DNA from: Uloborus plumipes
Lineage: Eukaryota; Arthropoda; Arachnida; Araneae; Uloboridae
Length of the DNA: 64,000 nt
NCBI GenBank assembly: GCA_038373865.1
Contig: JAXGGA010004701.1
Span: 21,379-85,378 of the forward strand
Reading direction: 5' to 3'
Under the pieces are notes generated by a model. That model had not been told where the DNA came from, ran no database searches, and saw only the letters and a program-made list of their open reading frames with translations. The position numbers and the translations under genes are program-made. How positions within the stretch are numbered: position 1 is the stretch's first letter; each line of letters starts with the position of its first letter. Shown here piece after piece: positions 11,227 through 21,411 of the stretch.

Positions 11227-12544
11227 TGTGGGACACTTGGTGTAAAAAAGAGTTTTGCTAAATATTAATGCATGAATATAATTTAATTAATTCGCTTTTG
11301 TTTCATATGTACATAGTTATTTTTCCTTTTAAATTGCGAAAAGGTCTCCTCTCATTAAATCTAGGTACTTGTGCATCCTTCTAGTATTTGCTCATGTGGT
11401 AAAGTTCGGAGCTTCATTCGCTACCCAGGTAACACAAAAAACGTTTAAACGTTTTTAATCCGTCACAACGTTAATAACCATTTTACAACCTTTAAAAAAT
11501 GAAGTGTGCTACTTGGATAACTGAGAATTCCTCCTCCCAAAAATTTGTACGTTGCTCCTGGGCAGTGGATAACGCAATAGTTCCATCGTTATAAATGAAC
11601 CAAACGTTTTGGGAACTATGCTTTTAAGAACTAAATTAAAAACAAACAGCGAAACTTTTTTTTCTTTCAAAATAAAGAATTAGCCAGAAAGTTAATTTTG
11701 TGGTATGTCCAAGATTTTCGTTATTTTATTGAAGAGTTTAGTTTACCCATTAACTGCCTGCTTAATCTCAAACTATAACTTTATATAGAGAAAAGTTCTG
11801 CTTAATCAAGTAACTCAGCTGATTATGAAGTGACATTCCAGTCTAATTGCAGTCAAGAAAACAGCATCTACTCTTGAGAAGCTCGCCCAAATAAGAGCAC
11901 TGGAAAGCTTCTTGCTTTGCTATTCTATTAAAACTGTTATACAAAAATGAAGCTGTACTGTATGCGAAAAGTTTGACATAAAACGGGATTGCGTTTCGAA
12001 ATTATTCGGTAAAATTGTGGTCCAAGCATTGCGCCAAATGACTATTTTTTTATTAATATTATTTCCTGAATAAACTTTCAAGAACATTTTTATCTGAAAC
12101 TATTTGGGAAAGTTCTTGTTGGAATGCTACATTTATGACAAAGTAGAACAGCTATTTCTAATAATAACAATCAGAACCTATTGAAATTGGAAGATTAAGT
12201 TTATTTCAAAAAAAAAAAAAAAAACTGGATCCACTCTGTATGAACTCATTTATTATGTCGCAACATATTTGTCTCTATCAAATTTTTCTTTCAGATAAAC
12301 CATGTTTTCCCTGATATCATCTCAAAGAGAATTCGTTATCTGAATCAACTATGTTATAATTAGATTCAGTGAAAACTACTAACAAAAGGTATGGTATGTA
12401 TCCAAACAACTTTTCCTTTTAACAAAGAATCAGAAGTCTTAAATACAGCAGGTGCTATTTTAGACTGACAGAGAAGCACGCAAGTTATTCTGTCAGATTA
12501 CAAAAGAAATTTAAAGTGAAGTGAAAAGAATGTAGTTACGTCAT
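11227..12544. other. Unassigned AT-rich sequence
   Basis: No recognisable gene. A short palindromic stretch AAACGTTTAAACGTTT occurs at 11439-11454, and an A run at 12209-12225. Confidence 0.4.
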
Positions 12545-12820
12545 TTAACACGCAACGACCTTTCTTTCAGCTGCTATTTGTAGCGCTGTGATCAAGCGAG
12601 GAAAGCCAATTAGGTGGCGGATGATTGCGGCTGTTTTAGATGAAGGTGAAAGTGAGTCGAAATTGTTGAGATAATTGTTTTGAGGAAATCTTGTGCGGAA
12701 TGCGTTTTCTCCTACGCCTTGAAAACTACCTAGTTGAATCAGATGAGGTTTTTGAACTTCTCTAGCGACCCAGTTGCATGTGCGTTTGAAAGAGATATTG
12801 GAATAGATATGAAATTTCAA
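12545..12820 (-). CDS. Hypothetical 91-residue frame
   Basis: A minus-strand ATG frame of 91 residues with balanced composition, less AT-biased than its surroundings. It starts MKFHIYSNISF, contains a region rich in N, L and S (NNYLNNFDSLSP) and ends ERKVVAC. No domain, signal peptide or membrane segment is evident, and I recognise no homologue. It could be an exon, a fragment of an undescribed transposon protein, or chance. Codon usage statistics or transcript data would be needed to decide. Confidence 0.2.
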   Translation of the reverse strand: MKFHIYSNISFKRTCNWVAREVQKPHLIQLGSFQGVGENAFRTRFPQNNYLNNFDSLSPSSKTAAIIRHLIGFPRLITALQIAAERKVVAC

Positions 12821-12929
12821 TTATTTTGTACAGTTATTGGTTGAGTAAACTTGGACTTTGTATCACGAGCATTTTTCAACGAACTCTTAAGTGATAGAAA
12901 ACCGTCGTTCTGGAATTTATTGTAGCTTT

Positions 12930-13570
12930 GTTGTGAAAGACCTGGCAACGTCGAAAAAACAACTATGCTCTTCTAAGCAGCATGCTGGCTGTCTGGCGGC
13001 TGAGAAAGGTTGCGTTTTGAACTGCGCATCACATTTTTGCTGGCAAATTAGTGATTTTGAAACCTTTTTGGAGAAACTTAAACCTGTCGTAAGTATGGCA
13101 TGTAATATATCAATGGAAAGCTCTCTTTTTTGCCTTCACCATGGCTTTTGAAATTTTAATCTACTGTAATTAGAAAAGAAGGAGCATGTAAAACTTTTTT
13201 TTCTCGTTTTTTAACAGCTCTGTATTTTGTACAGTTTTTGAAGTAGAAATCTAAAACTTGGCAGAATTACTTTTCTTTGTCATATTTTTATCATAGTCAT
13301 ATGCGTCCTTCACACCAATTTTTGTTAAAATCGATGAGGTCAAAAACCTTTTTTTCGTGATTGATTTGTCGTGAAATTGGCCGAAAATTACTTAAAAATC
13401 ATTGTCCCTCCAGTACAAGTGTGATATGCAGTAAAAAAAACGTGATGTATATGCAGTAAAAAACGCAACACTCGGCGGTCAGACACCCGGCATACTGATT
13501 AGAAGAGCACAGGAAAAGATATGTTAAAGAGCCAAAAGTCTTAAAATTGTTGTTTCTAGCTTTTGGACTT
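12930..13570. repeat. Foldback repeat, copy 1
   Basis: The left arm (about 12950-13110, with CTTCTAAGCAGCATGC and GTCTGGCGGCTGAGAA) is matched inverted by the right arm (about 13380-13560, with CGGTCAGACACCCGGCAT and GATTAGAAGAGCAC). The family recurs at 26110-26640 and 52030-52265. The frame at 12891-13151 reads through an arm and is not a gene. Confidence 0.65.
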
Positions 13571-14093
13571 TTATAAACAGATCAGTGACAGTACAAATGA
13601 AATAGTTCAGAGTTCACTAAACTCAGATTACCTATCACTGGTTACAAGCCCTTTGACAAATCAAAAGATAGTTTCGGGATGCGATGCAATATAAACACGA
13701 TACTCTAATCAGAAAGTGTCTTTGGTTTTTATTAATACGCAAACAAGTACTTCATTAAACTGGTAGATACAAAATAATGCAACTCGTATTATACACTGCT
13801 CGACATTGAAAATCCAACACCAAGAAGGAGTGGTCAGAAATTAATGCAAATTTTACCGTAGACGTCTGTCACTGAGTTATGCAAATGATATGAAATGCGC
13901 AGCTCTCCGACGCACGTGAAGTAAGATATAAGAGAACGAAGTTGAAAAGTGGGCTATGTTCATGTTGGTTTTTCTGCCAGACTAATTGTCGGAGAAATTT
14001 GGTTTTTGTCTCGAAGGATACGTGTGATAGGAGGAAACGCCACGCCGTCCTCAACGAAGACACTTCCAGCATATAGACGACTTTACAAGGGGT

Positions 14094-16685
14094 ATGGTGA
14101 TCGGACTGAGAAGGGGAGATTGGTCCATACGTCAAATTGCAGCTGATACCCACATGGATGCAAGCACTGTGCATCGGCTGTGTCGGAGATGGTTGGAAAG
14201 AGGAAATGTAGCCACATTGAGGGGTGCAGGTGCAGCCAGAGTGACGTCAGACCGCTTGGATCGACGGATTCACCGACAAGCTGTGGCGGACCCGCAAGTC
14301 ACTTGTACGTCGATTCTGCAGCAAGTGCAAGGTACCCTGGATGTTCCTGTGTCGACCAGAACCATTTCCCGTCGACTGGTTGCACGTGGCCTGCAATCAC
14401 GGCGCCCGCTAAGAAGACTGCCATTGACCTCACAGCACAGACTCCAACGTTTGGAATGGTGCCGTACCAGAGCGACGTGGATGGCAGAATGGCAAACCGT
14501 AGTGTTCGGAGATGAATCCCGCTTCTGTTTGTCCAGCGATAGTCATCGCATACGTGTGTGGCGTCGACGTGGAGAAAGATCGAATCCGGCAGCATTTAAG
14601 CATACCGTACTCGATTTTGGACATGCGAAAAGATTCTCGCTATCATTGGTCGAATCAACTTATCGATAGATCCCCTTTCGACGCCAAAACAAAGGCAATA
14701 CTATTCTGAGATACAGCCTATATGAATTCGCACAGGTCTCCATAAAAATAAAAGACGAATATTTACTTAAAAATTACATAATTTCGTGGTAGAAAATGGT
14801 AAAAGCATTTTTATACTATTAGCATTTAGACTACTTTAATGTGCATTAAATCTTTTTGTGTATACGTTATACTTTCTTTTTGTTATTGGTGCTAAAATAT
14901 TGGAAAATATAATTGAATCAATTAATAAAATATATTATTTTGCAAAGGGAGGGGCTGTTATACATCAGTAAAGCTTTTAACAAGGTAATAAAAATTTGGA
15001 AATTATTACTGTCGATTTCTGTAAGTCCGTTGAATTTAATGTTACTTTCGAGCTTGTGAATTTAATAGATATAAATATTCCATTTCGTTTCGTTTCCTAA
15101 AAAAATTCTGGTAAATCGTTAGTGCTATCTGTAAACAACTTTGGGGTATATAAACACATAATTTGTTCTTCTGCTTGTCTTGCATTCTTTTTGCTCCATA
15201 AATGTTTGATGTAACTGAAAATTAAGACAGGGGGGAAATTTTCATACTTTAAGGTAGCACTAAGTACTCGACAATAATTTTTTTTTTTCAATTAGACGAC
15301 ATGCTAAACGATATCCAAAAAATGTGGTTTTTAAGGGGACTAAATCATTTAATTTCTTCATTTAAAATTTATGTACCTTGTCCCCACGAGATACTTCATC
15401 AGGGCCAATAATCAGGATATTTTCTTCATTAATAATTAGTCGGATAATCACTACAAACGTTTAATAGAAATTCCTGTTTGAAGAAAATGTATATGAACGT
15501 TTTTAACTGTCTAATGATTAATAATTCTTGAACTGATAAAACAGATGCTAATACATGTACATTGTACACATATCGCATTAAGAGTAATAATAAAAGAATA
15601 TCTATCCCTAAACCTCAAACAGTGTAGTAAAAATTTAATATTTTCCCCCTTTTACTCAAAAATAAATTTCTAAGATACTATCTTATTTGTAAAAAATATC
15701 AAAAATGTGTAAAAATATAAAGTATAGTATTTTTGCAGCACTTTCAGAACTGTTTTAGAAGGGCGCGAATATTCATTTTTCCTATTATTCATGAACAGTA
15801 GTAATCCAATACATTTGGATCACTGGTTTTAAGTTTTAAAAGAAAATTGCATTTCCATAAATTGCTTTCCGTGTTTACATATAGATGGCACTACTCCGTG
15901 TGTTGGGATGAATTTGCATAGAAGTTATTTATGTTTGTTTTGGGAATAGAACACTTTTTAGCTTGATTCTAACAATTCTAAATGTTTATTTATTTTATGA
16001 TGTCAAGACAGTTAATACCTATTCTCTCCCCCCCCCCCTTTCCTAGCACGACGTTTACATTCTGTTCTGATATTTTTCTTTCACTTCCCGTACTTTCCGA
16101 ACCTATGGGCGGCGTTAGGCGATTGATTGACACGCAATCGACCAATGATGGCGCGTAACTTTTCGCATGTCCAAAATCGAGTACGGTATGCTTAAATGCA
16201 ATCCGGCAGTAACTGTGGAACGCCCCACAGCGCGACAACGTGGCATAATGGTTTGGGGCGCTATTGCATACAATTCCGTACCACCTCTAGTTCGTATTCG
16301 GGGCACTATGACGGCCCAACGATATGTAGATAATGTACTGCGGCCGGTGGCAATCCTCTACCTTCAGGGTCTGCCAAATGCAATTTTTCAACAGGATAAC
16401 GCCCGGCCTCACAGTGCTCGAATCAGCCAACATGCTCTACGAGGTGTACAGATGCTTTCCTGGCCACCATACTCTCCTGACTTGTCACCAATCGAACATG
16501 TGTGGGACGTGATTGGACACCGTTTGCAGAACCTGTCACTGCCTCGTTCAGAGGACGAACTGTGGCAAATGGTTGAAAGGGAATGGAGTGCCATCCCTCA
16601 GGACACCATCCACAGGCTTATTGACTCCATGCCTAGACGTGTTTCTTCGTGCATCGCTGTCCGCGGTGGTCCTACTTCTTACTGA
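14094..16685 (+). pseudogene. Tc1-like transposase interrupted by insertion
   Basis: The first part, 14094-14591, holds the N-terminal helix-turn-helix region (IRQIAADTHMDASTVHRLCRRW), the second DNA-binding segment (STRTISRRLVARGL) and the first catalytic aspartate in VFGDESRF. The second part, from 16200 to the stop at 16683-16685, holds GIMVWGAI, the second aspartate in QQDNARPH and the glutamate in DLSPIEHVWD. I count 32 residues between the last D and E, against 34 in classical Tc1. The family resembles proteins annotated as Tcb1/Tcb2-like. Both halves lack stop codons or frameshifts, so the 1608-bp insertion is the main visible lesion. Upstream codons 14031-14093 stay in frame and read like the usual residues before DFTRGMVIG, so the original start may lie further upstream and have been lost. 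Confidence 0.88.
14592..16199. mobile_element. 1608-bp TIR element, copy 2 (9-bp TSD)
   Basis: Same element as 1502-3109 in opposite orientation, exactly the same length, flanked by the perfect duplication AATCCGGCA at 14583-14591 and 16200-16208. It interrupts the Tc1-like transposase between its first and second catalytic aspartates. The transposase frame reads into the left terminal repeat and continues to 14669. At the right end an outward frame beginning at an ATG in the repeat (16167) continues in frame into the C-terminal transposase half. A minus-strand frame of 64 codons (15097-15291) is the largest internal one and is not recognisable. Confidence 0.88.
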
Positions 16686-16832
16686 GCCGACGCCGTCCTC
16701 GCTCTAAATTATGCTTATTTATTTTGAAATAAATATCACTTATTGTTCCATACTGTCTCTGTCTTCTTACCAAATTTCATCAATTTCTGACCACTCCTTC
16801 TTGGTGTTGCATTTTCAATGTCGAGCAGTGTA

Positions 16833-17686
16833 AGATAGAAAGAAACTTCTATAAAAGTGTAATTATGATTGATCAACCGTTGTTTGTATTTGTAAATCAG
16901 TTGAAGAAATAAATTAATAATGAGTGTTATTTAGTGTTAGATTGGATAACGAGGATGGATTGAGTTTTCTTTTTAGGGGCAATGAGCGCAAAACGATTAC
17001 GTAAACTTTGATGAAAAAAAAAAGTTTATGTTTACACTAGGCACTATTATTGGCACTCATAAATTTGTTTAAGCAAACACTTAATTGACTAGAATTATTA
17101 GCTCTCTTTTCTTTTTAGGTGATTTCTGCCTGAAGCTCGGTTAATTCCTATTCTTGGCTAAAAAGTGCAAAATAAGCACGGAACTGCAATAGTTGTTTCG
17201 AAAACCCGAGTTGAAGGTGTATTTCATGTGCTTGCAAGTGATTGAAGAAATTCTGTTGCCTTTGCTCCAGAATGTTTTTATTTATGAAAGCACATCATCT
17301 CCAAAGTTGCTGAAGGTAGATAATAGGGTGGAGTGGCAAAAATCAAACTTTGATAGAAGCTAAGTAATAGTGCGAAAAAGTCGTGTTTTGTACAGATATT
17401 TTGCCATGCAAAAGCATTTTAAAACAAAAAATATCTTGAAGGTTCGCTTTCGCTTTGAAAATGACCATTATCGCGTCAAAACTGACAAAAATTGCAATAA
17501 TTTCATCAAAAATTGATTCAAGCTGAGCTATAGTTATAGTGTGGAAAAGTTGCCTCTTGTATATGCATTTTGCCATATAAAATTATTTTTATAATAAAAA
17601 TTATTTTGAACGTCCACTCGAGCTTTGAAATTGACTATTATTGTATCACAACTGATAAAAGTGTAAAGATTTCCACAAAAAATTTT
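16833..17686. other. AT-rich sequence with internal similarity
   Basis: No gene. Segments near 17340-17460 and 17520-17640 are related to each other (TAGTG-GAAAAGT-G--TTTGTA, then TTTGCCAT, then a run ending in CGCTTTGAAA or AGCTTTGAAA), suggesting an old tandem duplication of about 180 bp. AGGGTGGAGTGGC at 17325 looks like a degenerate transposon end. Confidence 0.4.
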
Positions 17687-18111
17687 TTTGAAAAAAAAAT
17701 TGAACCGACTTCGGAACTTCACTCAGAAAATGCTCTAAAAAGTAAAAAATAATTTTATTCTTTGAACTCCATCGATACTACATTTAAACATAAGTTTTGA
17801 AGTCGGCGCAAAAAAAGCCAAATAGAATCATTCGAAACTATAAATATAAATTTAAATGAATCCAGGTTCTTTATTCGCATTCGCATTCATTGAAAAATAC
17901 ATATACAAATATTCAGCTCTCAATTTTCAATGATTTCTCTGAAAATGTTGGCAAAATATAGTAAACATCATTTTATCTATAGTTTTTGCGCCGACTTCAA
18001 AACTTATGTTTAAATGTAGTATCGATGGAGTTCAAAGAATAAAATTATTTTTTACTTTTTAGAGCATTTTCTGAGTGAAGTTCCGAAGTCGGTTCAATTT
18101 TTTTTTCAAAA
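17687..18111. repeat. Perfect long hairpin, arms about 129 bp
   Basis: The arm 17687-17817 is repeated inverted at 17983-18111 with no mismatch that I can see, around a 165-nt loop. Each arm is bounded by AACCGACTTCGG and GAAGTCGGCGC. A further GAAGTCGGTTA at 19021-19032 suggests that the hairpin is the left part of a larger element bounded by AACCGACTTC repeats. Transcribed, it would form a long double-stranded RNA. Confidence 0.85.
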
Positions 18112-19248
18112 ATATTTTTATTTTAATCTTTTTAGTGTAAATGTACATATGAAATAAGGTAATATTTCCATTGCAAAACTTCACCTAATTTTCTTAAGTA
18201 AATGCTTCATAAAATAAACTATGTAAGAAAAAAAAAGAAAGTATCAACGCGTCTAAAATTTTAAACGATTGACACTAAAAAATAATCCTTGTTATTCTCT
18301 GGTATTTATTTGTGTACTAGTTTAATTAAAGGCTAAATATTAACAGCTTTTCAACTAATTTATGTTTCAAAACAACACTAGATTCTCGCAGTTCATAAAA
18401 TTTCACGACGTATTACATAGGTGGCCCGCTAATGAGTTTTATGTTTGATTCAGTTAAGCCTTCATTCACAATTTTCATGATCATTATAATAACTGTTTCA
18501 TATTAATCACGTTCTGTAACAATGGATTTCATATTTAATCATTTAGGACAAATCGCTTTAAATTTGAGCAAAAATTTGGAGATTTTTCTCATTTTCTTCA
18601 GAATTCCTTTATCAAACCTTATGTAAATTAAGACTAACAAAACCTGAAATATTACGAATCAATCAGTACCTGGTACGACTTTCAGTTCGTTGGAGTTCAG
18701 GAGAAAAAAGCAGGACATAGAAAGATACTCGGTTTAAAATTTTCAAAAAGACCATAGAAAGGAGTTTCATTATGCAATCCAGAGAAGCCTGGCGTTCAAA
18801 ATGGTCATTATTACGATTACTGTGATCCCAATGTCTTTTTCGAAAGATTTCTGCAGGTTCCCGTTATCGAACCCGGACCACGAGAGGATGGGACCAATCG
18901 GAAAGAAAGACCTTTCTAACAAAAAAAGAATTTTTGAAATCGGTCCAGGCGTCTTCGAGTAATCTTGGAACATACCGAAAAAAAAATTTCTCCGACGAAT
19001 TGTATAACCTCCTCCTTTGTTGAAGTCGGTTAAAAATGAAAATTTTTTAAATATGATGTATTAGCACTAAAAAGTTGGCTCTTAATGCAAATTACGTACC
19101 AAACACAGGTATTTAAGTTTGAAAATATATCAAAATGCTGCACAGATGCCTTGAAATTAACCAGTATTTCGTGAAAATTGCATAACATTACAATACATCG
19201 CACTCTGAGAAAAATGTGTTAGAAGTTATTTCTTTAAGAATATTAGCT
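18112..19248. other. Repeat-derived sequence
   Basis: 18655-18750 resembles 48180-48265 (ACCTGGT-CGA-TTTCAGTTC and GGAGAA-AA), a diverged dispersed repeat. 18985-19034, read on the minus strand, has GGAGGAGGTTATACAATTCG next to AACCGACTTC, a sequence common in arthropod repeats. No intact protein frame; the 67-codon minus frame at 18770-18973 is not recognised. Confidence 0.45.
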
Positions 19249-20610
19249 TTAACCCATCTATGCCCAAGTTTTTTAACAATTTTTTTCAATTTTTATCTGC
19301 TTAAAACTGTTACTTGGAATGGTTTACATCACGGAGTAGAAAGAAGGAGAGAAATATTCTACGGATGCGCTAGTTTGAAAGTGGCAACGAATTCTCACCC
19401 GCCGCCAGAGGACGCTGGCTGAAACGCTCCCTATCTCCTACGGGAATCAATGTAAATGATACTGAATCTGTCATCTTTTTAAATGCTGCTATGGGGAAGA
19501 ATTATATTACTTACCATATTTAAGTAATATTTGTAACGAATCTTTTGCAGTTCCACACATCTCGCCAATTTTACTTCATGCTTTTAAATTTTCTGACAAC
19601 GCAACGCCAAATCAGGGCTCGGCACACGCTGACACCTGATTGGCCTAGCTTTTGCTCCTTTGCTATTTAAACTCTCCCGGCACTTTGTTTCTTTCCATTT
19701 CTTGCTTGGCACTGAAGAAGGAAGCTTTATGCTTTTGAAACATGTTTGCCAATTTTAACTTCATCTATTTGTGTTTTTAAACGTCGCTTTTTCGGTTTTT
19801 TACTAAAAAAAATATTCTTGCCAACAGCAGTCTTTTAAAATGACAGATTCTGTCAGATTTGGCAAGTTGGTAAGTGCATTCGATTAAACCCATTTCTCAA
19901 AGAATACGGCACCTATTTTCGTGGGATGAAATCCATATTTAATTCATAATGTCAATCGAAGATTTACACCAAAATCCAGTTGAAAAAAGAAATTTTTCTT
20001 CCCTATAGCAGCATTTAAAAAGATGACAGATTCAGTATCATTTACATTGATTCCCGTCGGAGATAGAGAGCGTTTCAGCTAGCGTCCTCTGGCGGCGGGT
20101 GAGAATTCGTTGTCACTTTGAGATAGCAGAGATTTAGCTCCTCCTCTTTAATCTCCTTGGTTTACATACATTTTAGGCTTAAAATAGTTCGCCGTTGCCA
20201 TATTTATTAAATTATTTAACGTCCTGTTTATGGGACACTAGGCAGATATGTACGCAAAATACGACCTTACTTGACTTTACTATTGCAAAGTAACATTACA
20301 GAACGCATCTGTGATAAATTTTAAGCAAATCATTTTAAAATAGTTTGATTTTATGAAAAAAAAAGGTCGCCAAAAAACTTACTTTCTGTGGCTACCCATG
20401 CTGGATCGATGCTTGACTGATTTGTCTGAAAATAGCTGTCAATAATTAAACTCTGATGTCCAAATAGTGGCTTTAACTGGTTTTCTCAAGAAGAAGGACT
20501 ATTTAACTTGTGAAAAACAGCTTTAGTAAAATCATACACCCATTACAGGTTTTTGTATGCAGTAACTAACAAGCGTCCCGTTTTTAGGAGACTGGGCATA
20601 AATGGATTAA
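19249..20610 (-). mobile_element. TTAA-type MITE, copy A, with nested foldback
   Basis: TTAA at 19249-19252 is followed by CCCATCTATGCCC; the right end reads GGGCATAAATGGA then TTAA (20607-20610). TTAA duplication and CCC termini fit piggyBac-like MITEs. Without the insertion at 19330-20157 it is about 516 bp. The right part is the reverse complement of copy B (28391-33016). It provides the undisturbed empty sites for both insertions of copy B: TATTTAAC at 20501 and GTATGCAG at 20555-20562. Confidence 0.75.
19330..20157. mobile_element. MULE-like foldback element (9-10-bp TSD)
   Basis: The inner arms 19379-19503 and 19999-20120 are close inverted copies (GAATTCTCACCCGCCGCC, AGAGGACGCT, AAATGATACTGAATCTGTC), and diverged arm sequence extends outward to 19330 and 20157. 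The element is flanked by TGGTTTACAT at 19320-19329 and 20158-20167, which is single-copy in copy B at 32977-32986. Long inverted arms and a 9-10-bp duplication suggest a TIR-type Mutator-like element. The centre (19600-19780) has a promoter-like patch (GATTGGCC, CTATTTAAAC) and a CTGAAGA...GAAAC motif. Confidence 0.75.
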
Positions 20611-20951
20611 CATAGATCAATTGTAACTTCTGAGCACATAAACTAACTAGTAAAAGCATTTCTGACATTCTTCAAGATGACTCGACTCCTATGTTTAATT
20701 TATGAATTTGGCAATAAATTATGAATTTTTGTATACAATAGATTACAATTTTTTAACATAAAAAAATGAAATTATGATACCAATTTTCAACAGCCACAGA
20801 AGTTTCACACTAAACTAAAGAAGTTACTAAATGAATCATCAAACTGTTGAACCCTCAAACTATTATTAGAACTCTAACAAACAAGACACATAGTTTGACA
20901 GAAAAGTAGACCTGAAGATCAGTTTGATGATGGACAGTATTCAGCCTTTGT
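20611..20951. other. AT-rich sequence, nothing identified
   Basis: No frame or element end recognised between the TTAA MITE and the GC-iteron element. Confidence 0.45.
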
Positions 20952-21411
20952 GTAAATTGCGAGCAGGGGACATTTCCGCCGCAGCGTAGGACATCTCCGC
21001 CGCAAAGTTTATCTCTACCTTCCCCTCCATGACACATTTCCGCCGCGTCTTTCCCCACCATTTCCTTGCGGCAGGACAAATCCGCCGATTGAGCTGGTAA
21101 AGTAAAATATTTGGCGAAGTAAAATTGGCGAAGTTTAATTTTATTTATTTATTTATTTTTGCAGCAACGTACAATTATTTTTTAGGTGACCCTTTTAATT
21201 TTCCTAATATCCTGAAATCCTGCAAATAATGTTCTGCTTGTCGCCAAAAGATGACTTGTCGCCAAGAAAGAATTTTAAAGCAGTCCTGAAAATGGCGCGG
21301 CGGATTTGTCCTCTGCAAGGCATGTGCGGGATAGGAGTCGCGGCGGAAATGTCCCATGCGGGGAAAAGAGCGATAAAATTTGCGGCGGATATGTCCTGTT
21401 CCGTAAATTGC
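20952..21411. mobile_element. MULE-like MITE with GGACATTTCCGCCGC iterons
   Basis: The 442-bp element 20961-21402 is flanked by GTAAATTGC at 20952-20960 and 21403-21411. Four copies of a GGACATNTCCGCCGC motif point inward in the left part (20967, 20988, about 21031, about 21072) and three copies in reverse orientation lie in the right part (about 21296, 21341, 21382). A second motif, TTGGCGA or its complement, is repeated in the middle (21111, 21124, 21239, 21258). The several frames of 60-125 codons that overlap here are readings of the iterons and are not genes. Confidence 0.75.

Larger units (their letters stand above)
13792..16832 (+). mobile_element. Tc1-like transposon split by a nested element
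   Basis: Terminal inverted repeats of about 49 bp with one mismatch (CACTGCTCGACATTGAAAAT... at 13794 and its complement ending at 16830) are flanked by TA at 13792-13793 and 16831-16832. Removing the 1608-bp insertion and one 9-bp duplication leaves about 1420 bp, the usual size of a complete Tc1-type element. It encodes one transposase on the plus strand. Confidence 0.92.
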
